The position numbers were made by a program, and so were the translations under genes. Shown here piece after piece: positions 23,606-34,629 of a stretch of 64,000 nt of DNA. The notes below the pieces were generated by a model that saw nothing but the letters and a program-made list of their open reading frames with translations, was not told the DNA's origin and did not search any database. This DNA comes from Tiliqua scincoides. Its lineage: Eukaryota; Chordata; Lepidosauria; Squamata; Scincidae. Each line of letters starts with the position of its first letter. The stretch's first letter is position 1. The stretch is taken from assembly GCF_035046505.1 (NCBI RefSeq), contig NC_089824.1, positions 218,186,596-218,250,595 of the forward strand. Direction: 5' to 3'.

Positions 23606-24420
23606 GTGCCAGGAGTGTGGAATGACCTTCCGTCAGAGGCCTCATTAGTCATCATGGATCCCGCCCAGGGGAACAACCTTGTACAGCTTCAGAGTTAAAA
23701 ATTTGTTTTGCAGTCCCTTTTTTGCAGCTGAGTCCCTTTTTTGCTTCTAATGGATGTTTTTGAAAATTCCTGCTTTTTCCTCCGCGTTCATTTGAAATGT
23801 ACATGAAATATCTTGATTGTTACTGTTTTTTGAAATATAAAATTTGTCACATTTCCCTGTTTTTCATTGGCTACAGTCGAGACTGGGCTGTTCTCAGCCC
23901 GTTGTTCAGGTTGGGTCCAGCAGCAATTGCTGTGATATCATGAACCTTCCATTTGATTACACAGAGTTCAGAAACAGACACTTTCTACTTCATTGAATAT
24001 TGATTGTATACATTTTGCAGCTGCTTGTCTCCACTGACCAATCCATATGGATTTAATGGAGTTCCAGCATTAACGAAGCCCCTTCCTATTATTCCAATAA
24101 ATTGAGGGTTCACTGTACTGCCAACTTCATTCTCCATCCTTATTAGGAAAACTTACAGCATCCTAGTATTTCTCGAATCTTGCTTGGTTTTCACCATCAA
24201 AATTACACTGAACTCTGTAGAGTTGGGTCATCTGACCCTTTCTTAAACTGTTACGCAAACTCCGCCCCACCCAGGCCAGATTGTACCAGTCCTGTTGATG
24301 TCCTTCAGGAAGCACAACAGACTACATTGACCACAAAGCAGTGATGGTGCACTGGGAATGGCTGTCCCAGGTCCACGTCAGTTTGGAATCAGCCATGTTG
24401 GGTAACTGCCTGTCCAGTAA
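23606..24420 (+). other. Probable 3' UTR of the KRAB-ZNF
   Basis: Begins with an out-of-frame, degenerate finger (GTGCCAGGAGTGTGGAATG) to about 23665. AT-rich sequence without coding signal follows. The first clear poly(A) signal is at 24096. Confidence 0.55.
24096..24101 (+). promoter_or_regulatory. Candidate poly(A) signal AATAAA of the KRAB-ZNF
   Basis: AATAAA about 490 nt after the stop codon, followed by T/G-containing sequence. It is the first canonical hexamer on the plus strand after the finger exon; use is not shown. Confidence 0.45.
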
Positions 24421-25682
24421 AAGTCTATGGATGAGGAAGGAGGTATCGGAACAAGTTTAGGCAACAGATAAGCAAGTAGAGAAAAGTTTTACTTACTTCT
24501 CTGGCTGCTGCCTGGTCCCCTAGAGGACTTCTTGGATCAAAGCCAGCTCTTGTGCTGGCATAGATCTGAAAAGGGGTGGTGGGTATGTCTGGGCCAGGCC
24601 AGGGAGATAGGGTTTGGCAACTGCTACTCCCAGCAAGATCCCCCGTATTCCACCCTTGATCCACCCCTGCTGCCAGCTGACACCCATTCTGCAGAGTGCT
24701 GCTGGGGGCATCAGATTTAGAGGATCTTTCACTGTTGGCAGCTCCACGGACTGGCAGAGGGGTTGTCATGGTGGCGCACAGGATGCACTGGCAGACCTTG
24801 CAATTCTTCAGTTTATCCCGCGGATAGGATGGGCCACTGTTTATTTTCATATGTATATCGTGCCTTTCCCCTCCACTCTGAAGTTGTTCAGGACAGATAA
24901 CAACACACAGTAATCCAATGTCCAAATATGATGACCGAACCAGCAGCATAAAATGCATTGGGAATAGTCCAGACAGTCCTTTTCCCTGGACACTCCCCAA
25001 AATGCACACAACAAAGCACTGGGTTTTTGCAGTCCCAATCTGATGAAAACACCCCCCAAAAACACCTGAGAAAGAAGTGCCTCCCTCCAAGGTGACGAAT
25101 GCATCAAGCCCTATGGAAAGCGCAACTGAGCCACACCGTCGCATTTACTCAGGAGTAAGCAAATTGTGCCTTGTCTCATGGTCAGGTCCGGCAAAGAATT
25201 GGAGGCCACCAGAATGGTCCCAGTCTGATGAAACTGGAGCTCAACAAATGCTCCAGAAGGCAGCCCCCCCCCCCCAAAAAAAAAAGAATCATCTGAGGCT
25301 TCTGCTGGTAAGATGAGTATTTCCTATTTTAGACTTGTAAAGCCCGGAGGGTCCTGACAGTGTTTGGTTTAAATATAAGAACTTAAACTGGGCACTGGGT
25401 AGGGCTGAAAATCTCACTGGTTTTTCTGTTGGAGCGGTGAGTGTTATGGCAGGCAGGCTGCACAGAGAATTCACTTGGTGGAATAGGGCTGGCTTCCCCT
25501 TATCTAATTATTTGTCTTGCTTTCATTTAATTATTTATAATGATTTATTTTAATCTGCTTGATTATGGGCGCAATCCTAACTAGTAGTTAGGCTGGCCCT
25601 AGTCCCATAAGGCACGTTTGCGCCTCCTCGCAGTGGAATGAATGATGGTTTGTGCAGGAGAGAGGGAGGGAGGGAGAGATTT
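24421..25682. repeat. Unclassified mid-repetitive sequence between the two duplicons
   Basis: Words such as TGTGCTGGCATAGATCTG and GGGCCAGGCCAGGGAGATAG resemble stretches near 19640, 48300 and 57880, suggesting an interspersed family whose ends I cannot define. A C12-A11 low-complexity tract lies near 25264-25288. A 239-codon minus-strand open frame has no recognisable domain and is not called. Confidence 0.35.
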
Positions 25683-25810
25683 GTTAATGGGGTTTGTGGG
25701 TCTGCTGGGTGCAGAGACTGCATTTCCCAATAGGGCCTGCTGTGATCTGGGGATCTGACCCTGGAAGGGGGAGGCCTTGCTAGGGGGCTGGGAAAGGACG
25801 GAGACAGGAT
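25683..25810 (+). repeat. Segmental duplication, copy B start
   Basis: Begins GGGGTTTGTGGGTCTGCTGG-like sequence matching 12418 onward in copy A, and is then interrupted by unrelated DNA from about 25811 to 28241. A stretch of about 25 bp (GGCTGGGAAAGGA) is present on both sides of the interruption. Confidence 0.75.
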
Positions 25811-26862
25811 GTTACCAAAAGGGCTGTTTTGTTTTAGGGGAATTAGTACACTGCCCTTATTGGAACTTCAGGATCGCAGGCTGGATAGCAAGATGGCGTA
25901 ATGCAGAGAGATTCCCTTTTAGCTTAAGGAGGAGAAGGAGAGAGAGAGAGAGATAACTTTTAATAAAAGATTATATTTTTATTACAAAAGCATACAGGTA
26001 ATCATAATGCACATGAAAAATGGTAAGTATATGTTTCTTGGTTCCGAGTACTTGCATCTAGTGTACCTAGCTTTCATGGTGGTTGCATGTAAAAGGTATT
26101 TGGTGCATCCAAGGAAATTAGAAAAAGGGAAAGGTTGTAGGGAAGGATTTTAGGAGTCCCTGGTCTGCCAATCCCAGTTGCTAACTAAAGATGGGGAGAG
26201 AAGGGGAGAAATAGGTGGGAACGAAAGAAGGGAAAGAGTTCCAGACGCATATAGTTACCTGTCCTGAAAAGCAGTTGGATGGGGGGTGGAGAGTCCTATG
26301 GAGGACCCTCACAACACAGCTGTGTTGTGTCCTTGGAGGGGGGAGCAGAGAGAGAGCATGTGGCGAAGCCCTCTCTTAAAAAGGATTTTTTTTGTGACCG
26401 AGATGGGCTGGGCGCTGAGCTGGGGGAAAACTGCCACCCACCAGGGTGTTTGGGGTCAGGATGTCCCTTATCAGCGAAATTCAATGTGTCTAATGGTTGG
26501 CTTACTAGCTAGGGGAACTTACACAATAAGCAGTGATTGAGTTAAACAATGCAATGACTAGGAGACATTTAAACAATGATTTGCTCTTCCAGACTTGTTA
26601 ACCCTAGGGAGGGGGATGTTGCCACCATGAGCTTGACTTGACTCCTTTGTGGCCTGTATGGGAAGTTTGGCCTGTATGATATTTTAGTCCATAATAACAT
26701 AACCAGATATAAAATCACAACTTAAAAGGAAAAAGGGGATTTTCACGGATTGTGCGGAGAGTGTTAAGTGCCTGTCTTTGGTGCACTGATAAGAAAGGAA
26801 AATGGGGTGGGGGGGAGAGGAGGGTTCAGAGTGCTCAACTCTAGTTCAGGGGTTCTCAAACG
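25811..26862. other. Unassigned insertion within copy B
   Basis: Absent from copy A. Contains a GA-rich microsatellite near 25935 and an AT-rich stretch with AATAAAAGATTATATTTTTA. It may be part of an unclassified retroelement, but no family could be assigned. A hAT-like end (CAGGGGTTCTCAAAC) lies just before the CR1 at about 26847. Confidence 0.35.
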
Positions 26863-27826
26863 TGAAGACCTGAAGTGATTGTGAGGAGCTCCAGAAGGAT
26901 CTCTCCAAACTGGCAGAATGGGCAGCAAAATGGCAGATGCGTTTCAGTGTCAGTAAGTGTAAAGTCATGCACATTGGGGCAAAAAATCAACACATATAGG
27001 CTAATGGGTTCTGAGCTGCCTGTGACAGATCAGGACAGAGATCTTGGGGTGGTGGTGGACAGGTCGATGAAAGTGTCGACCCAATGTGCGGCGGCAGTAA
27101 AGAAGGCCAATTCTATGCTTGGGATCATTAGAAAAGGTATTGAGAACAAAACAGCTAATATTATAATACCGTTGTACAAATCGATGCCCACACCTGGAGT
27201 ATTGTGTCCAGTTCTGGTCGCCACATCTCAAAAAGGACATAGTGGAAATGGAAAAGGTGCAAAAGAGGGCAACTAAGATGATTACTGGGCTGGGGCACCT
27301 TCCTTATGAGGAAAGGCTACGGCGTTTGGGCTTCTTCAGCCTAGAAAAGAGACGCCTGAGGGGAGGACATGATTGAGACATACAAAATTATGCAGGGGAA
27401 GGACAGAGTGGATAGGGAGACGCCCTTTACAATCTCACATAACACCAGAACCAGGGGACGTCCACTAAAATTGAGTGTTGGGAGAGTTAAGACAGACAAA
27501 AGAAAATATTTCTTTACTCAGCATGTGGTTGGTCTGTGGAACTCAGTGCCACAGGATGTGGTGATCGCATCTGGCCTAGATGCCTTTAAAAGAGGATTGG
27601 ACAAGTTTCTGGAGGAAAAATTCAGTATGGGTTACAAGCCGTGATGTGCAACCTCCTGATTCTAGAAACGGGCTAAGTCAGAATGCCAGATGCAAGGGAA
27701 GGCACCAGGATGAGGTCTCTTGTTATCTGGGGTGCTCCCTGGGGCATTTGGTGGGCCGCTGTGAGATACAAGAAGCTGGGCTAGATGGGCCTATGGCCTG
27801 ATCCAGTGGGGCTGTTCTTATGTTCT
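26863..27826 (+). mobile_element. CR1 LINE, 5'-truncated
   Basis: Covers the last part of the CR1 ORF2 from L-A-E-W-A-A-K-W-Q-M-R-F through the Y-F-F-T-Q block to the terminal G-Y-K-P (stop near 27644), plus the 3' UTR. The frame is interrupted. It is highly similar to the copy at 36.2-37.2 kb. Its tail feeds into a tandem array (27715-28241). Confidence 0.9.
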
Positions 27827-28241
27827 TAACTACAATTCCCAGGAAGCCTTGCAGGTCTCTTGTTATCTGGTGTGCTCCCTGGGGCATTTGGTGGGCCGCT
27901 GTGAGATACAGGAAGCTGGACTAGATGGGCCTATGGCCTGATCCAGTGGGGCTGTTCTTATGTTCTTAACTACAATTCCCAGGAGGCCTTGCAGGTCTCT
28001 TGTTATCTGGTGTGCTCCCTGGGGCATTTGGTGGGCCGCTGTGAGATACAGGAAGCTGGACTAGATGGGCCTATGGCCTGATCCAGTGGGGCTGTTCTTA
28101 TGTTCTTAACTACAATTCCCAGGAGGCCTTGCAGGTCTCTTGTTATCTGGTGTGCTCCCTGGGGCATTTGGTGGGCCGCTGTGAGATACAGGAAGCTGGA
28201 CTAGATGGGCCTATGGCCTGATCCAGTGGGGCTGTTCTTGC
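27715..28241 (+). repeat. 140-bp tandem repeat built from CR1 tail plus a 27-bp motif
   Basis: GTCTCTTGTTATCTGG starts recur at 27715, 27855, 27995 and 28135, exactly 140 bp apart. Each unit is the last 115 bp or so of CR1 followed by AACTACAATTCCCAGGAGGC and CTTGCAG. The first three units end with that motif (27828, 27968, 28108); the fourth ends at the junction back into duplicated DNA. Near-identity of the units suggests recent unequal exchange. Confidence 0.9.
27828..28134 (+). promoter_or_regulatory. Three spaced ZNF143/THAP11-type (SBS) motifs
   Basis: AACTACAATTCCCAGG occurs at 27828, 27968 and 28108 within the 140-bp array. ACTACAATTCCCAG is the core of the ZNF143 SBS consensus, found in many vertebrate promoters. 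Activity is unknown; binding is inferred from motif match only. Confidence 0.4.
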
Positions 28242-29100
28242 TGGGAGGCTGGGAAAGGAGAGCCTGAGCTACAGTAGGAGGGAGGCCTGGGAGCAGGTGG
28301 GTGCAGAAGGCCCAGCCAGAGATGGAGGTGGCAGGTTCCTGATTGCAGGGGGAGGGGGCTGCGTGGCTCAGTGGTTTCAGAGGCAATGACTGGGGGAGCC
28401 CAGGAGGGAAGGGGCTGCTAAACTCTCATTCTGCATCTGGGAAGATAGGCCTGGATTGAACTGGCAGCCACGGAAGCCTGGTGAGATTAAGGACCGGATG
28501 CAGCCCCCTTGGGGGTCTTATTCCCCCCCCCCCCAGTGATTACCAGCCCCGCTGCCTCACCTGACCTATTAAGCCATCTGTTCTCATGATCCAGATATTG
28601 GGGTGATTGTGACACCCCCTGTGTTGGTGCTGAGAGAAGCTTCTCTCCAACCCTTCTCCAAGCCAAGACTGCAGCTGCCTTTGTTGTCCGGTTAGATTTA
28701 ACTCAGTGGCTCTCAAACCTTTTAGCATTGGGACCAACCTTGAAAAAAAGGGTCACTTTCCAAGTAGCTCAAGCCTCTGGGGCTGTAATGGGGACTGGGC
28801 AGCAGTGCCCGCATGGTAGCTGCTTGCTTGGGAGCTGATGCACAGAGCCTAACCTGCCCTGTCCGTTTTGCCATTCAAACTCAAAGGCACGGATGTCGCC
28901 TTGTTTTCCAGCCTTGCACTCAAAAGAAAAAGCAACTAGCTTGGCAAGTGTGCTAGAAGAGGAGAAACTAACGTGACCCTAAAGGGGGGGGGGAAGAGCT
29001 CTGTGGGCTTCTAGCGTTGGGAGCAGGAAAGCAAACACAGCCTACATGTGAAGATCTTTTCCAGCCATCAGGAGCCACGTTAGTTAGCTTCTAGCTAAAT
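28242..29100 (+). repeat. Segmental duplication, copy B continued
   Basis: Resumes the match to copy A (about 12515-13640), including the Charlie-like hAT end at about 28704 (CAGTGGCTCTCAAACC). It lacks the 5S SINE found in copy A. Confidence 0.75.
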
Positions 29101-30308
29101 AGTTAACTTCTAGCCTTCAGGAACAGTGGTGCAGGCGAAGGGTGGCTGGGGAGGCAGCCCCAAGTGGCGGGCTGCAGGGGGGTTTCCGAGATCCTAAGAT
29201 GGCAGTGGCGGTGAGGGTGACCCTGGCGGCCAGTTGCAGACCTGCCATGATCTGAAAGGGGCAAATGCCCCAGACGCGGAGCCTTGTGCGACACTGTTCT
29301 TCCAGTTTACCAGAAGCACAGTATAAGACCACGGAGAAGCCTCAGACAACTTCCTCGGTTGGTCCTGGAGCGGCTCAAAGCTCTGTTTTGCTCCAGGTGA
29401 GTGGGGGGATTTGCACGCAGGGGGCGCCATTGCGGGCCTTTGCTCCGGGCGTGGGGCTGGGGAAGTCCACCACTGCTGGCTGTAGCTATGATTTGGCTAG
29501 CACTGACTACAGCCACACGCAAGAGGAGGATAAAATTGTCTGCAGTTCTTCTCTGGCAATTATTATTCTTTTCATGTCATGACTGTTCCAAAAATAATTG
29601 TGTCATGGGTGGGGGGGCTTCTGGGTACCCAATGACTTTGGTACATCACTGATCAGGATGAAAGGTCCTGAAGTTCCTCTGTGAATCTGTCCAATCTCCT
29701 CTGCAGCCATCACCTCAAATAGGGGAAAGGAATTCAAGGAGGTACCTGAAGCAGGTATTCAAGATTACGAAACTCACACAGGTCTCCATTCTCTTCCTGA
29801 CAGACAGCAGAGAAACGGAATCGAAGCAAACCAAACCCTGTTTGGGAACAGAAATGGCGGCTGCTCAGTCAGGCCAGGTAAGGGGGATCTGTAGCTGGGG
29901 CTTCTCCTCCTGTAACCTTCCCAGGCCACAGCCTTTTGGCCTCAGTCTGAAGTAGACTATCTACTTCTTTCCTTCCTACTAACCCCCCTGACCTTCTCCT
30001 TTCCCTGGACCATAAAGCCTTCCCTTTCTTCTCCAGGCTTCCTCTGGCAAGCCCAGCTAGTCTACCTCCATCCCTTCTCCCCCTGCATTTTCCCTGTCTC
30101 TGCACTTCTCCTTCAAAGGAGTTTCTCTCCCCTCCCCTCTCCTTTTCACCTTCTTCTAGCTAATTTCCTTGGGGCTCCATTGCATGTGCATGTCGGTGGT
30201 AGGAGTCCCCCTGTGTAGGTTCAGAGTGAGTGTGTCAGAATAGTGAGTCCCAGTTGAAACCCATTTTGGTTCTTCAGCACTTTGGGTCAACTTTGGTACA
30301 CCTTAACT

Positions 30309-30776
30309 CAGTGGTTCTCAAACTGGGGCGCCTGAGAGCCCTGGCCTCTGCCCCCTTAATGGTCGGGGAGGGGGGAATCTGCCAAGTGATCCCCAGGATT
30401 GCATCGCTTTCGAGGGGTGCAGGGAATGTCCTGCGCTCAACAGAGGCTCCTGAGAATGTGGGGAGCCCCGCGCAAGCCTCCGCAGGGCCCCCAAAGCACA
30501 CAAAATAACGATTGTGACCCACCTCAGGTTTTCAGTTGCAAAACTGGAAGTGGGTCGCAATCCTTATTTTGACAGTTTGCATGCTTCGGGGGGGCCTGGG
30601 GAGGTTAGCGCAGGGCTCCCCACACCCTCAGGAACCTGCTGCAGTCTCTGGTGAGTGCAGGAAAGCTCCTGCGCCTTCAAATGCGAAACAATCCTGGGAT
30701 CGCTTCGCTGCATTCCCTCCTCCCACACAGTAACTTACTGCGGCTCTCAAACTCTCTGAGAGTTTGAGAGCCGCTA
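30309..30776. mobile_element. hAT MITE in copy B intron
   Basis: Starts CAGTGGTTCTCAAACTGGGG and ends GAGTTTGAGAGCCGCTA. The flanks CCTTAACT and CCTTAATT match at 7 of 8. Same family as 15559-16025 but at a different site and in reverse orientation, hence an independent insertion. Confidence 0.9.
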
Positions 30777-30889
30777 CCTTAATTCTTTCCAAGGTACATA
30801 GATTTGCCCTTATCTTCAACATGAGATCCCTGCACACCATTGTGTGCATGTTACATCTCAGTTTAAAAAGCACTGCTGGTAACATAGTG

Positions 30890-31266
30890 CCAGGGGTGGA
30901 TCCAGTGTTTGTGTTTGGGGGAGGGTCATGAGCACTCTCTTAACTCCAGAGCCCAGATCAACCAGATGGGTGGACCCAGGCTCCAGCCTGGACTTGGAGC
31001 CCAGGTCTACCTATTAGGTAGACCTGGCCTCCCGGTTGAGCTATGACCTCCGTGGCAGTTTGCAAGGTGGGTAGACCTGGGCTCCCACCTGGATTGGGAG
31101 CCCAGATCTACCTGCTGGTTAGACCTGGGCTCCCATATCAACTCAGCTCTGTCGGCCACCAATGCCTTGTCCAGTAAGTGTTCTCCTGTCTCCTGACTTT
31201 GCTCCCCACTGGTGCAACAGTTTGGGGGTGAATACACATCCATGGCCTCCTCTTGGATCCACCCAT
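30890..31266. mobile_element. Short element with GGATCC-containing inverted ends, copy B only
   Basis: 377 bp from CCAGGGGTGGATCCAG to TTGGATCCACCCAT. The flanks ACATAGTG and ACACAGTG match at 7 of 8. Copy A has the uninterrupted site near 16230. Internally it carries imperfect short repeats of GACCTGGGCTCCC. Probably a hAT-like MITE. Confidence 0.7.
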
Positions 31267-31839
31267 ACACAGTGTAGTGGCTCAACTGGGCAGATACCCA
31301 CATGGATAAGCCTCTGCCACAGTCAGAGCACCAGAAAATGACATGACCTTTTTGCAAGTGGGAAAAGTGATGGGGATTGCAATGTGTGAAAGCATCTACA
31401 CAATGCACAAGGTTTTTGGTCCTGGATGTGCTTTCCGGGGAATACACCCCATTAGAAGCAGTGGGGCTCACTTCTGGACTTGCGTGGATAGGATCATGGT
31501 GTCAGTGTAGAAGCTGGAACGGAAGCTCTGAGCAGGAAACTTGGGGATCTTCATTGGAGCTGGAAAACCAAAAGGGGGACATGCAAAGTGGACATCAAGG
31601 GAACGTGTGTGAGAATCTGTTTCCAATGAGAAATGTTTTGCCCTTACATGGAAACGGGAATACAATTCTCTCTGTGGATGGTAGTCATGGCCTCCTAGGC
31701 TGACTTACTAATACGTCATTTCTCCTTTTTCTTTCAGAGCCCGATTTCATTCGCAGACATCGCTCTTTATTTCAGCAATGAGGAATGGGCTCTTCTCAGT
31801 CTGTGCCAAAGGCGCATGTATGAGGCTGTCATGATGTGA

Positions 31840-32574
31840 ACGGTTGGGGGGGCTTTTCCAGGCCTGTCTCAGGGTGGGAGCAGCGGCCACCCTCTGGGCA
31901 TGGTGCCATAAATTAGCTGGACATCCCTTGGCTGCCCTTCAGTGGAAGTGGATGTGTTTTGGAGGGCACTTTCCCTTGAATCTGGGCTCTAGTTCATTGT
32001 GTAGGACCCACCTGAGGTAGAAGGGCCGTTACAGCGCAAACTAAGGCGATAATGATTTTGCCTGCCTCGAGGCACCAGGCTGAGGCTTCAAATTGGCTGG
32101 GCTTGAAGGCTGAGGTGGAGCGAGAGTGCCGAACTGGAGGACAAGCTCCGGCTGTGCTCATTCACCCCTCTGACCTCATGGTCTGAGTCTAGCTGGTTGC
32201 CCTTGGAGAGCCGGGTAGGAATCTTTTACTGTCAGCCAGAGTGGCACTTGGGTTGGTGGTTTCTTTGCCTACCCCAGACTGCAGAAATGGGGCCATGTTC
32301 TTCTATGGTTAGGGGCAGTCACCTTGGACACTTTAGCAGATCTTTGTCTGGCGTTGCGGTAGGTAGGCGCCTATCTTGGTGTCCAGCTTTGAGACAGCAA
32401 GGTTAAGCAATATGCCAGGACCGCTCCGATGATGCCTGACAGGTGCAACGAGGCTGGCTGGGAAGCCCTATGACAGGCCATGGCATAGGTTTGGGAAGGC
32501 GTAGCTTGTGGGCCTGACCAGACCAGCTGCCTCAGCTCTTAGGGGTTGACTGTGACAGGCGTGCTGAGACTAAT
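31840..32574. other. Unassigned block replacing intron sequence in copy B
   Basis: Homology to copy A stops at about 31836 (inside the KRAB exon) and resumes at about 32575 (equivalent to 21430). The 0.74 kb between is GC-moderate and not recognised. Either a repeat inserted with an adjacent deletion, or a deletion junction carrying foreign DNA. Confidence 0.45.
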
Positions 32575-33412
32575 GATCGCTCTGCTTCTCCTCCCCTTCT
32601 CTCTGTTTTCTTGGTCTGCTGTCTTTTCTTGGGATTCCCCAGCAGACTGTCAGTCTTTTCTCGTCCCTTCCTCTGCCTTCGCAACTCCAGACTCTTGTTA
32701 GATTAAACCCTTGTTTTCTTGTTTTTTCATATGTATGTATGTGCATGTGTTCATTAGATTATGATGTCCTTTTATATAGGCAGGAATAGAGATGTGAAGG
32801 CCCGGGAAAAAAACAGAAAAATTTGGAAAAAAAAACAAACAAGGTTTTTTCAGTTTTTTCCTGAAGACTTTTTTGTTTTTTTCCTAAAAAGTTGGAAAAA
32901 TTGAAAAAAGAAGAAAAAATTCATTATGGAATGTTTTGTTTTAACATGATGAATAAAATATTTTAAGACAAGCTATTCAAATATTTTCCTAATCATTTCT
33001 AAAAAAAATATGTGTAGTATCAGATTATTCTAATTTCTGTGCACTGAGGACAAGCAAGTCCGAGGTTACAAACCAAACTCTCCAATGCAAGAACAAGATG
33101 CATTTCTTCCTTTAGGAGGTGCTGCTGTTGTCACAAGAAAAAGGTTTCGGTTTTGTTTTTGCACGTGGGTGGGTATGTTTGGTTCTGTTCTGTCCTCTTC
33201 ACAAGGCCTCAAAGCATTGGAAGAAAATACAGAGCAACAAAAAGGACCTGAAAGTATGTGCTTAATTTTAAAAGGTAAGACTTTACATTTACCTGATTCC
33301 AGAAAACTGAATCATTTAGCTACATTAATTTATCTCTATAACCTTTGTGTAAATAATGATTTAGTTACTACTAATCTGGTTCTTTACTTCCCCCACCCAC
33401 AACCATAGATTA

Positions 33413-33862
33413 GTGTCTTCTTGCAAACTAGCCATTAAATTGTTTTTCTTTCCCACTCCCCTCAGGAAAATGGTGAGACCAACATCTAGCATATGGAGGC
33501 ATTTTCACATTACAAGTTCCTCTGAGAAGAAAAATGTGATTTGCAAATATTTTCAGATGAAATATGCATTTCCAAATGCTACCAGGATGACAAAACACAT
33601 TATTGTATGTAACAAGTGTCCTGTAGATATTAAAAAATCCTTCATGGATCTAAGTGAAGAGGACCACAATGATGAAAATGCACACAGTTTTTCTCAACGT
33701 TCTCATTCAAGAAGTCCTCTTTCTACTCCATCTGCAACATCAGCAGCAACACAAAGTGTTGTCCCATCAGCAGCATCTTCAAGTAAACAGATACTGAAGA
33801 CAACTGCATCCAAAAATTATTCAATAACTTCATTTGTAGACAAGATAACACCTGAAGATTAG
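33413..33862 (+). CDS. hAT transposase fragment: BED zinc finger region
   Basis: After a start at K-M-V-R-P-T-S-S it reads S-I-W-R-H-F, C-K-Y-F, then F-P-N-A-T-R-M-T-K-H-I-I-V-C-N-K-C-P. This fits the aromatic-plus-Cys/His layout of the BED-type DNA-binding finger of hAT transposases. A Ser/Thr-rich linker follows, and the frame stops at 33860. DNA binding at the element ends is the family role. Confidence 0.75.
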   Translation: MSSCKLAIKLFFFPTPLRKMVRPTSSIWRHFHITSSSEKKNVICKYFQMKYAFPNATRMTKHIIVCNKCPVDIKKSFMDLSEEDHNDENAHSFSQRSHSRSPLSTPSATSAATQSVVPSAASSSKQILKTTASKNYSITSFVDKITPED

Positions 33863-34626
33863 GAAAAAAATTGATCAAGCTCTTGCAAGAGCAATATATT
33901 CTTCTGGAACACCATTTTCAATAACAGAAAATACATACTGGCAGGAAGCTTTGAAATTACTAAAGACCATTATACCATTTGCCCAGCAGACATTCTTTGA
34001 GCAAACCTCTTTTGGAGTCGGAATATGAATGTGTCATGGAATCTGTGCAAGGAGAAATTAATGAAGCACTGTGTCTTGCACTACTTACAGATGGATGGAC
34101 AAATGTGAGAAGAGAAGGAATTATAAATTTTGCTATAACAACACCTCAACCAGTTTTTTTACAAAAGCATTTTAACAGGAGAGAACAGACATACTGCAGA
34201 GTAAATCAGCTGTAAAATATGTGAAGTTCTACAGAAAATTGGGAGTGGTAAAGTATTTGCTTTGCTGACTGACAAGGCCAGCAATATGAAAGCAGCATGG
34301 GAGATCATAATGGAGAAGAATCCACATATTACTGCAATAGGATGTGCATCTCATGGGCTCAGCTTGCTTCTTAATGATAGTATGAAACTGGACACCCTTC
34401 AAATGATCTATAGACGAGCAAAAGAAGTTATAAAACATGTAAAAGGTACTCCTATTGTAGCTGCAGTTTTCAAGAAGAAGCAAGTAGAAAAAATGCAAAG
34501 AATAAAATAGTGACACTGAAGCTCTGTAGTCAAACACAGTGGGCTGGAGTGGTGATCTCCTTTGAAAGTTTACTAAAAAACAAAGAAGCTCTTCAAGAAA
34601 CAGTAATAGTTGAAGATCTTAAAGTA
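33863..34626 (+). pseudogene. hAT transposase fragment: catalytic core, broken
   Basis: In shifting frames this stretch gives T-Y-W-Q-E-A-L-K-L-L, then L-L-T-D-G-W-T-N-V-R-R-E (the hAT region with the first catalytic Asp), then L-L-T-D-K-A-S-N-M-K-A-A-W and G-C-A-S-H-G-L-S-L-L-L-N-D (the second Asp region and the C-x-x-H motif). It then reads T-Q-W-A-G-V-V-I-S before the CR1 interrupts. Several stops and frame changes make it non-functional. Confidence 0.8.
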
Positions 34627-34629
34627 CCC

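Noticed and set aside
24425-25144. 239-codon minus-strand frame
   Set aside because: No domain recognised, and part of it overlaps mid-repetitive sequence seen elsewhere in the window.
32787-32795. 8-bp TSD for the large hAT
   Set aside because: The flanking octamers do not match, and copy A indicates that about 110 bp of flanking sequence differs here, so no TSD is claimed.
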